Below, in pieces: positions 1 to 10,535 of a stretch of 64,000 bases of DNA. Made by a program: the position numbers and the translations under genes. Source of the stretch: Moringa oleifera (lineage: Eukaryota; Streptophyta; Magnoliopsida; Brassicales; Moringaceae). The stretch's first letter is position 1, and every line of letters starts with the position of its first letter. The stretch lies in contig JAJFZO010000609.1 of assembly GCA_021397835.1 (NCBI GenBank), forward strand, positions 9,426,001-9,490,000. Direction: 5' to 3'. The notes under the pieces are model-generated. The model searched no databases. It saw only the letters and a list, made by a program, of their open reading frames with translations, and was not told where the DNA came from.

Positions 1-438
1 TGATGACAATTTTCTCAAAATCGTCACATAACAAAAGCAATCTGTGGTATTTGCTCAAGTCTTCCATCAATTCTTAGCTTAGAAAAAGAAAATCAAATAT
101 AACAGTGCTAGGTCAACCATGACAAGTTACCAATCAACTACAAGCTCTCACAGTCCTATAGTCCCATTGCCACAGTTGCATCAGCATGACCACAGCATTA
201 TTAATATACTCCAACAACCTTCGAGACAGTTGCTGTCATTTCTCTAGGTGAATGCTCTGCATGCCATATTCTGCAAATTTCTTATCTTAGAGATTGAAGC
301 ATGATGCATTGATTATTTGCCTCAACTACAGTTGTGTATGAACCCAGCATGTCAAGTTTCACAACAGGATCTTGGACCAATAGATGAGTAAAAGTGTTCA
401 ATAAAACTGAAAAACTCTCAATGTTATGAAGAACTTAC
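1..438. other. Intron of MSH7 running off the window
   Basis: The donor AGTAAG follows the exon ending at 439. I see no further MutS exon in this stretch: the expected conserved continuation after the MTGES motif is absent, so the next exon lies outside the window. Confidence 0.7.
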
Positions 439-3400
439 TCTCCCCTGTCATGATTCGATCAGTGGCTCCAAGCCTCGTGAAAATAACATCCACAAGTGAC
501 ACAACACACATCTCACAGGGCACATAACAGCCCAGCTGCAAATCAGAAAATTGAAGACGAAGGGGAAATAAGGCTACTGTCAAAACACATTATCCACAAC
601 CCCTGATAGAAATTGTTCATTGGCTATCATACTTGGTTATGAACGGCAAAACATACCTGGGCCATTATAACAGCAAGGCATGTAGCCCGTAGAAGAGTTG
701 ATTTCCCTCCCATATTTGGTCCAGTCAATAACAATGCGTGGGGATGATAGCCATCTGAGTCCTCACCCAGTAGCATGTCATTTGGGACAGGCAGTCCTCC
801 ATTCTCCCCAAGAGCAAAGGGATGCCAAAGCCCTTTGATTTTAAGCGTTGGTCCTCTTGTTTCTTCATTCAAAGGTGTGATTTTTGATTCAGGCAAAATA
901 ACAGGTCTGGACATAGCTCCAGATGATAAACTTGCCGTGATTGCAAAAGATCTTAGCACATCGATGCAACTGATAGCATGAATTACTTCACACCATTCAG
1001 TAGCTTTCTCAATAAATAATTCAATCAGTATAGAAAGGGTTTCAGCATCCGTATCCGTTGTATCATGGTTCTAGCAAAAAACATTATGTCAGAGACTTAA
1101 CCAGAATTAAGCACCAAAACCATTAGATAAAGCAATTGGAAGCAAAAAAGCAATCAATTTTTATAAATAAAAAAACAAAAAAGTTGAATTTTCTGAAGAA
1201 AATAACATCTTTAAACATATACAATGAATTACCTACGTGGTACCACTGAGACACTTATGAGAGGTGGAACTTCATTTATCATAAAAGAGGTCATAAATGT
1301 CTGGCTCACTAGTAATACTTAAAAATTATTATCTATCAAAAATTGAAATTTAAAAAATCCAACAAAGGAATGTAAAACTGAGCACACGAAAATAGTTTCT
1401 ATGGAAGATATATATTACAAACAATTACCAGCTCCCAGTAACAATATTGAGCTAAGTAAACGGACTGTTCGACCCTAAAAACTAAAAAAAGGACTTGATC
1501 ATTTTAGAGTAAGCTATATTTCAAAGAAGCAGACCTGGTAATCAGGGAAGTCACTTTCTATAGCTGCTTCAAATTGGTTTAGGAATTCATCAAGCCCGTT
1601 ACTACCACTTAGCGTTGGAAGTCTAAACACTTTAGATAATGAAGAGATTATGTGATCTTCCTTCTGTAAAAGCATTATTAAATCCATTCCAATCCGGAGA
1701 CCTTTTACAAGAGACCCAAATGTTTTCACCTGTACCAGAATAGAAATAATTCAGTAAAAGAGGGATTAGAAACCTGAAAGAAAAGAAGAAATGTCAGAAC
1801 CAAGTAAACTAGAACGAAATATTCCACATAACCATTGTGTTGATCCCTTTCACAAACTACAGTTGAATGGAATGCAGCCTTTGTTTACTATTAACTTAAT
1901 CCGTATTGTTGTTGCAAAGACAGTGACAAAAGGCATGCCTTTCTCAGGTGAAAAAATGATAGACCACAATCCCAAAAATATGGTGGATGAGACTTACTCT
2001 CTGTTTCAGTACTTTTCTACCAACCATGGGCAGTAAAAGAGAAGCTGATGACTGAACACTAGCCTTAACCCGTCCAAACAACCTTTCTAAGTCTGGAAGC
2101 TTCCGAAGATATTGGGAAATAAGTTGTACAATTTCTGGATGAGACATTAGATCTTCAACTACATTAAGCCTATTGTTAATGCTGTGAACATCCTTCAGTG
2201 GATGGCAGATCCAGCTCCTTAAAAGCCGCTTACCAGACGATGTCACACAACTATCAAGATACTGGTACAATGTACCTGCACTCAATCAATGTACATGCAT
2301 TATAAATACAACCAAGAGAAATGCAAAATATTAATAAATTGTCTCTCTTATTCAGTTATCGAGTTAGTTAAAGAGATGCCTACACTTACCTGAAGGGCCA
2401 CCATCAGCACTATTACAAAAAATCTCAAGGTTAACCAGTGTCTGCCCATCCATTCTGAGGCAACCTCTAAAAACTTCATACGGTAAAATATCACCATTTC
2501 TTAGTACATCATCTAACTGCAAGAAAGTGAAACTTGCCAATTATGGATGCTCTGCTTCTCTGAGCAACTCAGGAAAATACACATGCAGGCAAGCTATCTT
2601 ACCATCAACCTGGAAAGATGAAGAACTAGTCCACCAAGAGCACTTGAGGCAACATCATGGTGAGTTACACCATCAAGAGCACTATTCCATGAATTAGAAG
2701 ACCCTTTAAAGTATCCCTTCATCTCAATCATGTTTCTAATTTCAGAAGCATCCACAAAATCAACTGGCAGGGATGGAGTCAATTGCACTGCAGTGGACCC
2801 TGCAATAATCCAGTTAATGCTTCAAGAGATGAATAATATAACTTCAATAATCCAAAGCAGGCATGCTTGGTACATGGCATGTCCGGGTATCACTGATGCA
2901 GATGGTTCATCAAAATGAAAACGAGACCTATGATAAACGAATCTCCGTAATGATGCTGATGGGTCATCTAAAGGTCAGCGCAACTAAATATTTTGTACTA
3001 AAGTTTCCCAGTTAAAAAGAAAAGAGTTACAAAAAAAAAAAGAAATACCTTAGTAGTTTTAAATGTGGTACATTTGTATAATGAACCATAGAAGCCTTCA
3101 TGCATGCATCAGCAGAAAAACATAAGAACACTTTATTATATTCCTGTCAATCAGAAAAACAGTAGAAGTCACACCTGTTAATGAATACTTTCTGAGTGCT
3201 TTCTGGGCTTCTCTGGACAGCTCTGCATTTATTTAAATCATATATTTGCAAATCATGAAACAAACCTTTAACCGAACTCAGCTTAACAGAAGAGAAATGG
3301 AGACAAAAGTATTTAAAGATTACCTCTACTTTCATATATGACTTCCTTGGGGGATACCTGAAATAAGATCCCCACCAGGGAATCAGTACTTAAATATTCA

Positions 3401-6400
3401 AGTTTAGAAGGCCAGAAACATAAAAATAACCAAGAAAAGTTAGATAATAAAGCATACTTGCATCAATAAAGCCCCTAAAGAAGCACAAGATGCATCATCA
3501 CTGATGGAACCAACCCAAAATCTTAAAGCAGCACAATCGACAAAAGCAAACCCGCATACAGTTGAACCATTATTTAGCTCACTGTTAACCTGGAGAAAAA
3601 AATGCAAGACACTGAAGACAGGTAACTGCAAAAGTGATATTCTTCATGGAACAAGAACACCCTTGCAATTGCAAAAATACATAAGAAACATAAAAGCGAA
3701 AGAATGACAGCAGATAAGAATTAAAATATGTAGAAAAGAAAAGCAGAACAGACACGAGGACAAACAAACACAGAACCATGCCACAGGGACAGCTACTGTT
3801 TTATACACAATATTTATAAATGTAACAGAAACACGAATCATCTCCTTCACTTCAAGGAGGCCACTAAACCTATTTCATCATTTCAACAGAAGGCTTAGGC
3901 ACTTTTTTTAAGCATTAAAGATATTGATTAATGACCATCATATTTTTCACTTTTTATTATGAAATTTACTCATGACATGCATCTTTTTGACGTATTAGGA
4001 ACAATAAAAACAGTTCATACTAAATAAAATCAAAGGAGCAGAGCTAGCATCTAAGAAATTTTTCTAGAGCATGCAATCAAAATTATGGCCATATCATTTA
4101 AAATGGTGAACAGATTTTCTTATGAATATTTTTAATCCATTTTCTAGTTGTTTGGCACAAAAATGAAGCTTGGTCTTCAGCAGAAAGCTAACATTTTTTG
4201 TTTTGTCAAAAGAGTTCTTAGTTTAAGCTCTATTCTTCAGGTTCTCTGCTAAAACTCGGAGCAGCCTCCTCAGAAACATATATCAACAAAAGATTGAGAT
4301 CATAAAACATGAACACTGAATCTTTTCCTGCAATAAAATCAAACGGAAATTCATTTTATGTGGTCCAAAATTCAATTGCCTACATATGGTAGAAGGTAAA
4401 TAACACACAGCAGACCTCTTTTATAGCAAGAAGATGAACAGCATCAGGCCCCATGTTACCATCATTCGTTGTCGATGGAGTGATTACATTGATTAGTTTT
4501 CTTGGAATTACCTGGAAATAAAGCATTGATCATCAAATGAAACAAATTTAGTAGTCATTAAAGTGATTACATGGTTAGATTTAAACCATAAAAACACAAC
4601 ATGCAACAGAACACCAAAGTAAAATGAAACTCTGAAATAAAGAATAATTTCATATAGTAAATATGAATGCTGACACATCAAACATAACTCAAACCTTAGA
4701 ATGTCATAAGCAGAATGTAAAAGAACAGAGGTCAAGTTGTAACAACCCACAGGGAAAACCACCCCACAACACCCTGCAGCTAGCTAGAGAGAGGGAGGGG
4801 GTGGTACTGAGGAATTTGGACATTCACCACCCTGTAAAATTATTTAATTTTATTTTAATTTCATTACCTCCTTTTTGTCACTACTTCTCACTTCTCATTA
4901 AAAGGGAACTCAATAGAAAAGGAAAGCCACTGGGCCTTCATCTACATAATCCAGTCTTCAAAAAAAGTGGTTTGGAGCCTTCACCATCATTATATTATAT
5001 CGCTTCTATCAAATTACATGCATTCTGGAACTATCGCTGAGTTGAATGAAGTGACACTTCCACGGTGTAATTTCACCAGTGACTATAGTCAAGTCTGAAT
5101 CATAAAATGACAAAAGGAAAATAGAAAACAAAGAAGTCATTAGATATAACTCCCAGGCCCCTATATGCAGCATAACTTACATTATTTGCACCTCTGGCCT
5201 TCATTTGATCAGAGGTCTCCAACTGCTCCACACGACCAACTTTATATCTTTAGAAAGAAGATAGCACAAGAACCATGATATATTAGAAAGGAAAGCTAAC
5301 AAACAAGTAAGCACTCAGGTTTTTTTCTAACTCCGGGAAGATTAGCAAGTCTATCCTATTTCAAACGAACATTAGATAAACACCAAGATTGAAGATAGAA
5401 AGGTGCATCATAAATGAATAACAAGAATTAAACTCAAATATGACTAGTACAAACTACAAGGAACAGTTGCATGGGATCACATTTCAGTCTCTCTCTCAAT
5501 CTTTGCTCATGGACAAGATGAAGAAGAGCAGGCATATTAACTGACTTTAAGTATTCTCTGTAATATATGCATGTGTTCTCACCCCATGAAAAAATTGCCT
5601 CTATAAACATAAAAGCTTTGTGGACTCCAGAACAAAGGAAGATATCTATGGTTGAGGAAAAAGAATATCAAGATTTCCCTTACCCACGAGCAACTAGCTT
5701 TTGAACAGCATCATCAATCCCACTTTCAGAGATACCAACCTGACCAATGGGGAGAAATCAACAATTTCGGATTAATCCCCCCGAGAAAAGAATTTACATC
5801 TAAAGGGCTAATCAAATTAGGTAAGAAGAACTAGGAACATTAGAATCAAATTCACCTGCCGACATTTCCCTACACCACTAACAGTGATTTTCCAATCCAA
5901 TTCCTTGTGGCCAATTTCTGCATCATGCTCATAAAGCTCATAAAATTTCCCCTGGGGATGATGATAACCAGGAAAAAGGTAAATATAACTCAAACCAAAA
6001 AGGGGAAAGAGAAAGCAAAATTTACAATTCAAAAAGATTAGATTTCCATAGTTTTTTAATAAGAGATCCCCGTAGATATTTTAGTCCACTTATAGATATA
6101 TTGAAAGGAACAAGTTCTTGTTCTTGCCCAAAAAGAGTAAAAAAGTAACAGGTTCTTTTTTTTTTTTTTTCCTCTTAAATTTTTCTCCAATTGGACTGCT
6201 ATGCTCAAAGCTCATCTGTTGCATTTTGAGTATACAGTCCAGCCAAAGCTGTCAAATAAAAGAGTTATAGCTGTTACCTTTTCAAATTTCCACAGCTTTA
6301 AGAGTTATCACGAAATCTTTATGTCCAATGCATGCTTAGAACACCATATATATCAGAAAATCTAAAGATCTGATGCAACATTAATGGCCAGATCAGAACG

Positions 6401-8253
6401 TCAAACTGCCATGCAACTTTAACTTACCACTTTAAAGAAAAGCACAACATCCATATATTGATGCTTGACATTCCAATATTGTTTTTGAGATGCTGACATC
6501 TTCTTCAAAGCATCAGGCGGTATATAAAGTGTCCTCTTGTCAAAGAGGGGGTCACTTGGCCTTCTTCCACTAGAATCCTTGATCCGACAAGGGTCAAGCC
6601 AGTCAAACTTGCTAACTGCGTCAGGCTCTTCTAGATAGTTCTTGTTCCCACTCCCTGAATCCTGGAGAAGTTTCACCCTTTTGGTGGAATCCAGAAAGGA
6701 ACTATCCTTCTTATCCCCAACCTTGGGACCATTCTCTTGAATTCGCTTTAAATGAGGAATACGAGGTCGCATACCTGGTGTTTCTGGGCCAGCAACATCA
6801 TCCTCACTTCCAATTTCTAATCTACATCCTTGATCAACTACCACATTTGAACTGAAAACACTGTCCTTTTCAGGCTGTAGAGAAACCACCTCTTGTTTAG
6901 GTAACCCTTTCAAATCATTAAATTTACTAGACATTGAGGAACCGGCAAAGGCTGCCCTGTTTTCATAGCTCCTGAAAAATTTATGCAAATAATAATGAAT
7001 CAACTATTCAAACAAATCAGACGTACAATATATGACATTAAAGAGCTATCCACACATTCTGGTAGCATGGCAATGTCAATATGAATGCACAAATAAATTA
7101 TTGTTTCATGCATGCAAAAGCCCAATATTGTTTGAATAGTTTGCCACTAAGTTAAAATTTCAAATTTTAGGACTAATCATTTTGAATAGAAATTTGAAGT
7201 GGCAAAGAATCAATGGAGCTAGATTTTCCAATAGAAATCTCTAAACAAATTGGTAGTAGAAAAGAAGGTCATAATAAAGACTCCAGGACTGAAATTTGTG
7301 CCAGCATAAGCTTCTTAAGGATAAAATCACATATAAGAACACACAACTATGTCTGCTCATGATATCCAAGCAATAGACAGGAAAGTGTCATGTGTGTAAA
7401 AGAGATTGCTCCAAAATACTTCTCCATAGGTCTCTACCAATATCTCTTGAGCCTAATCCGTGTTAGGATAACTGCTTCAAATATGTTTAACTTCTAACAA
7501 AGACATCTTTCACCAGCATCTTTAATCATACCATAACAGACTAGACAGTCAGGCACCAACATGAATTTCCTTATTATTAAGCACTGCTAAATTTAGTTTC
7601 AGCGAGACCTCTGGTGTTTTGATATCTTGTTTTTTCCTCAAACCTGTTTGTCCTAGAAGGTGGATCTAACCAATCAAAATGTTCAACAAATCATTGTAAA
7701 CATAGAACCTTCATTTTGTTTCTTTCTTGTTTTCTTTGGGAAAAACCTTATGCCAATTCAAAACTTTTGGAGTAAACAAGAGACATAAATCTTCCACTTT
7801 ACAGCTTATCACAAAAAAGACGAATCCTAAAAATAGATCAAACACTAGGTTAACGTATGGTTAAAACAATAAAAGTAATACTGATCTAATAACCTATAGT
7901 TCAAAAAGAAATAAGTACCTCGGCCTAGTATTTTCTCGATCATCAACCTTGACGAACTTATGCATAATACTGGAAAACAAAGAAGCACCTCTGGTCCTGT
8001 CATTTTCCTTGAAGATAACAGGGAAAATCTGACGTGGTACCTTCTCCGGCGGAGTATCGGTACCTTTAATTTCTTGTAATGATTCGAATGCGCCATGAAT
8101 ATCAGGCCGTTTCACAGCGCTGTGATCTTGTTTATGTTGCTTCACTAGAAACTGAGCAGCTCCCTGGCCGTCGATGGCCTCCCCAGTGCCGGAGCTCTGG
8201 CTCACCTGCGAGGGTTTCTGGAAGAAAGACAGTATCAATTTTTGGCGCTGCAT
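439..8253 (-). CDS. MSH7: DNA mismatch repair protein MSH7 (MutS homologue), 3' end outside window
   Basis: Plant-specific MutS homologue; family members pair with MSH2 to recognise mismatches in nuclear DNA. Exons, 5' to 3' on the minus strand: 8253-7919, 6971-6428, 5951-5856, 5739-5684, 5247-5181, 4511-4416, 3589-3458, 3357-3324, 3222-3175, 2799-2603, 2516-2390, 2275-1998, 1729-1535, 1070-657, 535-439. All junctions are GT-AG and keep frame, giving about 905 residues. The N terminus ([14 protein letters not shown]) holds a PCNA-binding PIP-box. The mismatch-contacting F-x-E lies in GKFYELYE (exon 3). The Walker A loop [10 protein letters not shown] lies in exon 14 and the Walker B-like region ([12 protein letters not shown]) in exon 15. 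Arabidopsis MSH7 is about 1,100 residues, so roughly 200 C-terminal residues lie beyond position 1; positions 1-438 are intron. I chose the ATG at 8253 because an earlier in-frame start would add a hydrophobic stretch before the PIP-box. MSH7 is preferred over MSH6 on overall similarity and short length. Confidence 0.95.
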
Positions 8254-8306
8254 TTTCAATTTGAGAAAGAAAGAGACTGCAGAGTGGAGTATGGAAAGAA
8301 TAATAC

Positions 8307-8316
8307 TTGGCGCCAA
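8307..8316. promoter_or_regulatory. E2F-like palindrome upstream of MSH7
   Basis: TTGGCGCCAA is a perfect 10-bp palindrome 54 bp upstream of the MSH7 ATG and contains two overlapping E2F cores (TTGGCGC). A second E2F-type match, TTTGGCGC at 8241-8248, lies over the first MSH7 codons. E2F sites are common in plant replication and repair promoters. Binding here is inferred. Confidence 0.55.
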
Positions 8317-8696
8317 TATTTGCCCCCTTCAAGGTAGAAACTGGCGGAAGGATTTACAGTGGGTCCCACCCTGAATCCTGACCGTTCAATTTCTGCTGCT
8401 TACTATGAGCTGATGATTTATGTACTATTCAACCGAAGGGTCTTCAACATGACACAACCACTTCATATGGTTACTTGGCAATATCCTATTGGTCTTGGGC
8501 ATCGAAATGACCAATTTACCACTCACCAATAAGGAAAACCACGTCACCCAGTTTCAAGAAATATTTAGCTTGCGCACCACGCAATGTCAACGCACTGCAA
8601 ACATCATTTATCTCGAAAATGCCATGTCAGCACATGTAACCAGCGCCATGTCATCTAAAATGTTCCTCCGTCTCGTAAGGCAAAGCCACTTGGAAG

Positions 8697-8709
8697 GAAC
8701 GTTCCAGAG
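8697..8709 (+). promoter_or_regulatory. Heat-shock element 1 upstream of MBF1c
   Basis: GAAnnTTCnnGA arrangement (GAA 8697-8699, TTC 8702-8704, GAG 8707-8709), with an additional GAA at 8693-8695. It lies about 65 bp upstream of the putative TATA element. Two full pentamers and one imperfect one fit a plant HSF site. Confidence 0.65.
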
Positions 8710-8747
8710 ATAAGATTGCATCTAATAAGAAAAAAGAATAACGGCGA

Positions 8748-8760
8748 GAACTTTCCAGAC
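8748..8760 (+). promoter_or_regulatory. Heat-shock element 2 upstream of MBF1c
   Basis: GAA 8748-8750, TTC 8753-8755 and GAC 8758-8760 repeat the HSE1 pattern, including the shared TTCCAGA core. The site ends 12 bp before the TATA-like sequence, a typical position for a functional plant HSE. Confidence 0.65.
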
Positions 8761-8771
8761 ACTGACCCTCC

Positions 8772-8777
8772 TATATG
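8772..8777 (+). promoter_or_regulatory. TATA-like element of MBF1c
   Basis: TATATG lies 123 bp upstream of the MBF1c ATG and directly after HSE2. It is the only TATA-like sequence in the right place; a start near 8800 would leave a leader of about 100 nt rich in TTC and TCT. Confidence 0.5.
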
Positions 8778-8899
8778 AAGGCCCGTCTCTTGTTCAGCTT
8801 CATTCATCGCCATTACCTTTCTTTGTAACCATTCCCAAAGATCTTTCGTCTGGTTTTCTAGATTCTCTGTTTCTCCAGGTTCTCTCTCTGGCTTAAACG

Positions 8900-9337
8900 A
8901 TGCCCAGCAGGTACCCGGGAGCGATGTCCCAGGATTGGGAGCCGGTGGTGCTCCACAAGTCCAAAGCCAAGGCACAGGAGCTGCGAGACCAGAAGGCCGT
9001 AAACCAAGCGCTGCGGACGGGCCAGCCGGTCCAGACAATTAAGAAGTTCGACGCCGGGTCCAACAAGAAGGGCGCCGCACCAGTAGTCAGCGCAAGAAAG
9101 CTAGACGAGGCTGCAGAGCCAGCGGCGCTGGAGCGGGTATCGGGCGAGGTGAGGCAGGCGATCCAGAAGGCGCGGCTGGAGAAGAAGATGAGCCAAGCGG
9201 AGCTGGCGAAGCTAATCAACGAGCGACCACAGGTAGTGCAGGAGTACGAGAACGGAAAGGCCGTGCCGCAACAGGCCGTGCTGGCAAAGATGGAGAGAGT
9301 GCTCGGCGTCAAGTTAAGGGGAAAGATCGGCAAGTGA
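8900..9337 (+). CDS. MBF1C: Multiprotein-bridging factor 1c, heat-responsive transcriptional coactivator
   Basis: A 145-residue single-exon protein. MBF1 bridges DNA-bound activators and TBP in the nucleus; in Arabidopsis MBF1c is the stress-inducible member and contributes to thermotolerance. The N terminus MPSRYPGAMSQDWEPVVLHK and the pair FDAGSNKKG (about residues 50-58) are diagnostic of the MBF1 domain. Residues about 82-136 form the Cro/C1-type helix-turn-helix, with MSQAELAKLINERPQVVQEY and ending LGVKLRGKIGK. Length matches Arabidopsis MBF1c (148 residues), and lack of introns is typical of the c-type. The start is the first ATG in frame and encodes the conserved N terminus. The coding region is GC-rich compared with its surroundings. 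Two heat-shock elements and a TATA-like box lie just upstream, consistent with heat induction. Diverges from MSH7 with 646 bp between the start codons. Confidence 0.96.
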   Translation: MPSRYPGAMSQDWEPVVLHKSKAKAQELRDQKAVNQALRTGQPVQTIKKFDAGSNKKGAAPVVSARKLDEAAEPAALERVSGEVRQAIQKARLEKKMSQAELAKLINERPQVVQEYENGKAVPQQAVLAKMERVLGVKLRGKIGK

Positions 9338-10535
9338 CGTGATGGTTCCTGTGTAATGATTGATACGGTGTCGTCAGTTTCTAGAAAGTGTTGTGTTCTG
9401 ATGTTTGGATATATGTGTTGTTCTTAATTTCTGATGTTTGTGTGGTGGAGAGTAGGCATGTATGGATGGAAGAAATTGTAAGATTGTGAAGGACATGTTA
9501 ATGATCCAATGTTGTAACATGAAATATTAATGGAAAAAGTAAGATCAGTTTTTATTTCCAGCTTCTTCCGTGGATAAGTAGGAGGTGGCTTGCAATATAA
9601 ATATATGTTGGTTTAAGGTTAGTCACTACGGGAGGCTGAAATTTGTATTCTTAAATTGAGGTTTATAAAATAAAATATCATATTGAAATTTATATTTATC
9701 ATGCAAATTTTTTACATTTTAATGAGTACAATTATGCTAACAAGCAACAGCTTTTTTTTAAATAAAAAAAGTTCTCTCTTGCAAGCACGTGTGTCGTCAT
9801 GTGAACTATTACATGTTTCAATCACTAAGGGAATTTTTGTAATATCATCAAGTTTAATGTATAGAAACAGTAAGCAAAGTGGAACCAGAATTTAGAGGCA
9901 AGAGAATTTGGTGTTTTTATACTCAGCCTTTGAAATTATCCAAGTTTGAGATTAATCAAATGAGATGGAACACAGCAAATTAACTAATGTAGTAGATGGG
10001 TGTGTTCACTAGATTAATGGGTATATTTAGTAGACCATGGGATAGTTGCTTTGAGATAGACAAAGTAATAGTAAAGAGTAGATGCATTGCGTGCAATAAA
10101 CAATTGAGGATGCAATGTGACAACAAATAAGGGAGTTGATTGAGTTCGGCTTGGCAATCAAAATGCATGCAATTATACAGCTGAGAAAGCAACGTGACAA
10201 CTACAGACAAGGACATTGATTAATTCACATCAATATAATAGGGATGACAATAAGTTAGATGTTTGTTTAGAAGATTTTGAATTTGAATTCAGTTAAAATA
10301 TATATTATTATTATTATTAAGACCAAAATTCATGTAAGTCATTATTGTTATTATTATTATGAAATTAAGTTCAATAACCTATACTTTCCAAGGTGGAAAC
10401 CAGTCTGTCGGAGTCATGTAAAAACAGAGAACATCAGACCAACGTTATTACACAAGCAATGAAGGCAGAACTCTAAACATATGTTCCAACGAGCTTTTAT
10501 TCTTAGGCTTTTGGTTTTTAGTTGCCCTCCTTAAT
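9338..10535. other. Intergenic, MBF1c 3' UTR then AT-rich spacer
   Basis: The first about 200 bp after the MBF1c stop is T/G-rich 3' UTR-like sequence. The rest is AT-rich spacer and the convergent 3' flank of the aldehyde dehydrogenase gene. No gene-like reading frame is seen. A short TTA/ATT microsatellite occurs near 10303-10360. Confidence 0.6.

Noticed and set aside
8893..9333. Antisense frame of 146 codons over MBF1c
   Set aside because: It is the complement of the GC-rich MBF1c gene, whose own translation is a clear family match; a long antisense frame is expected there.
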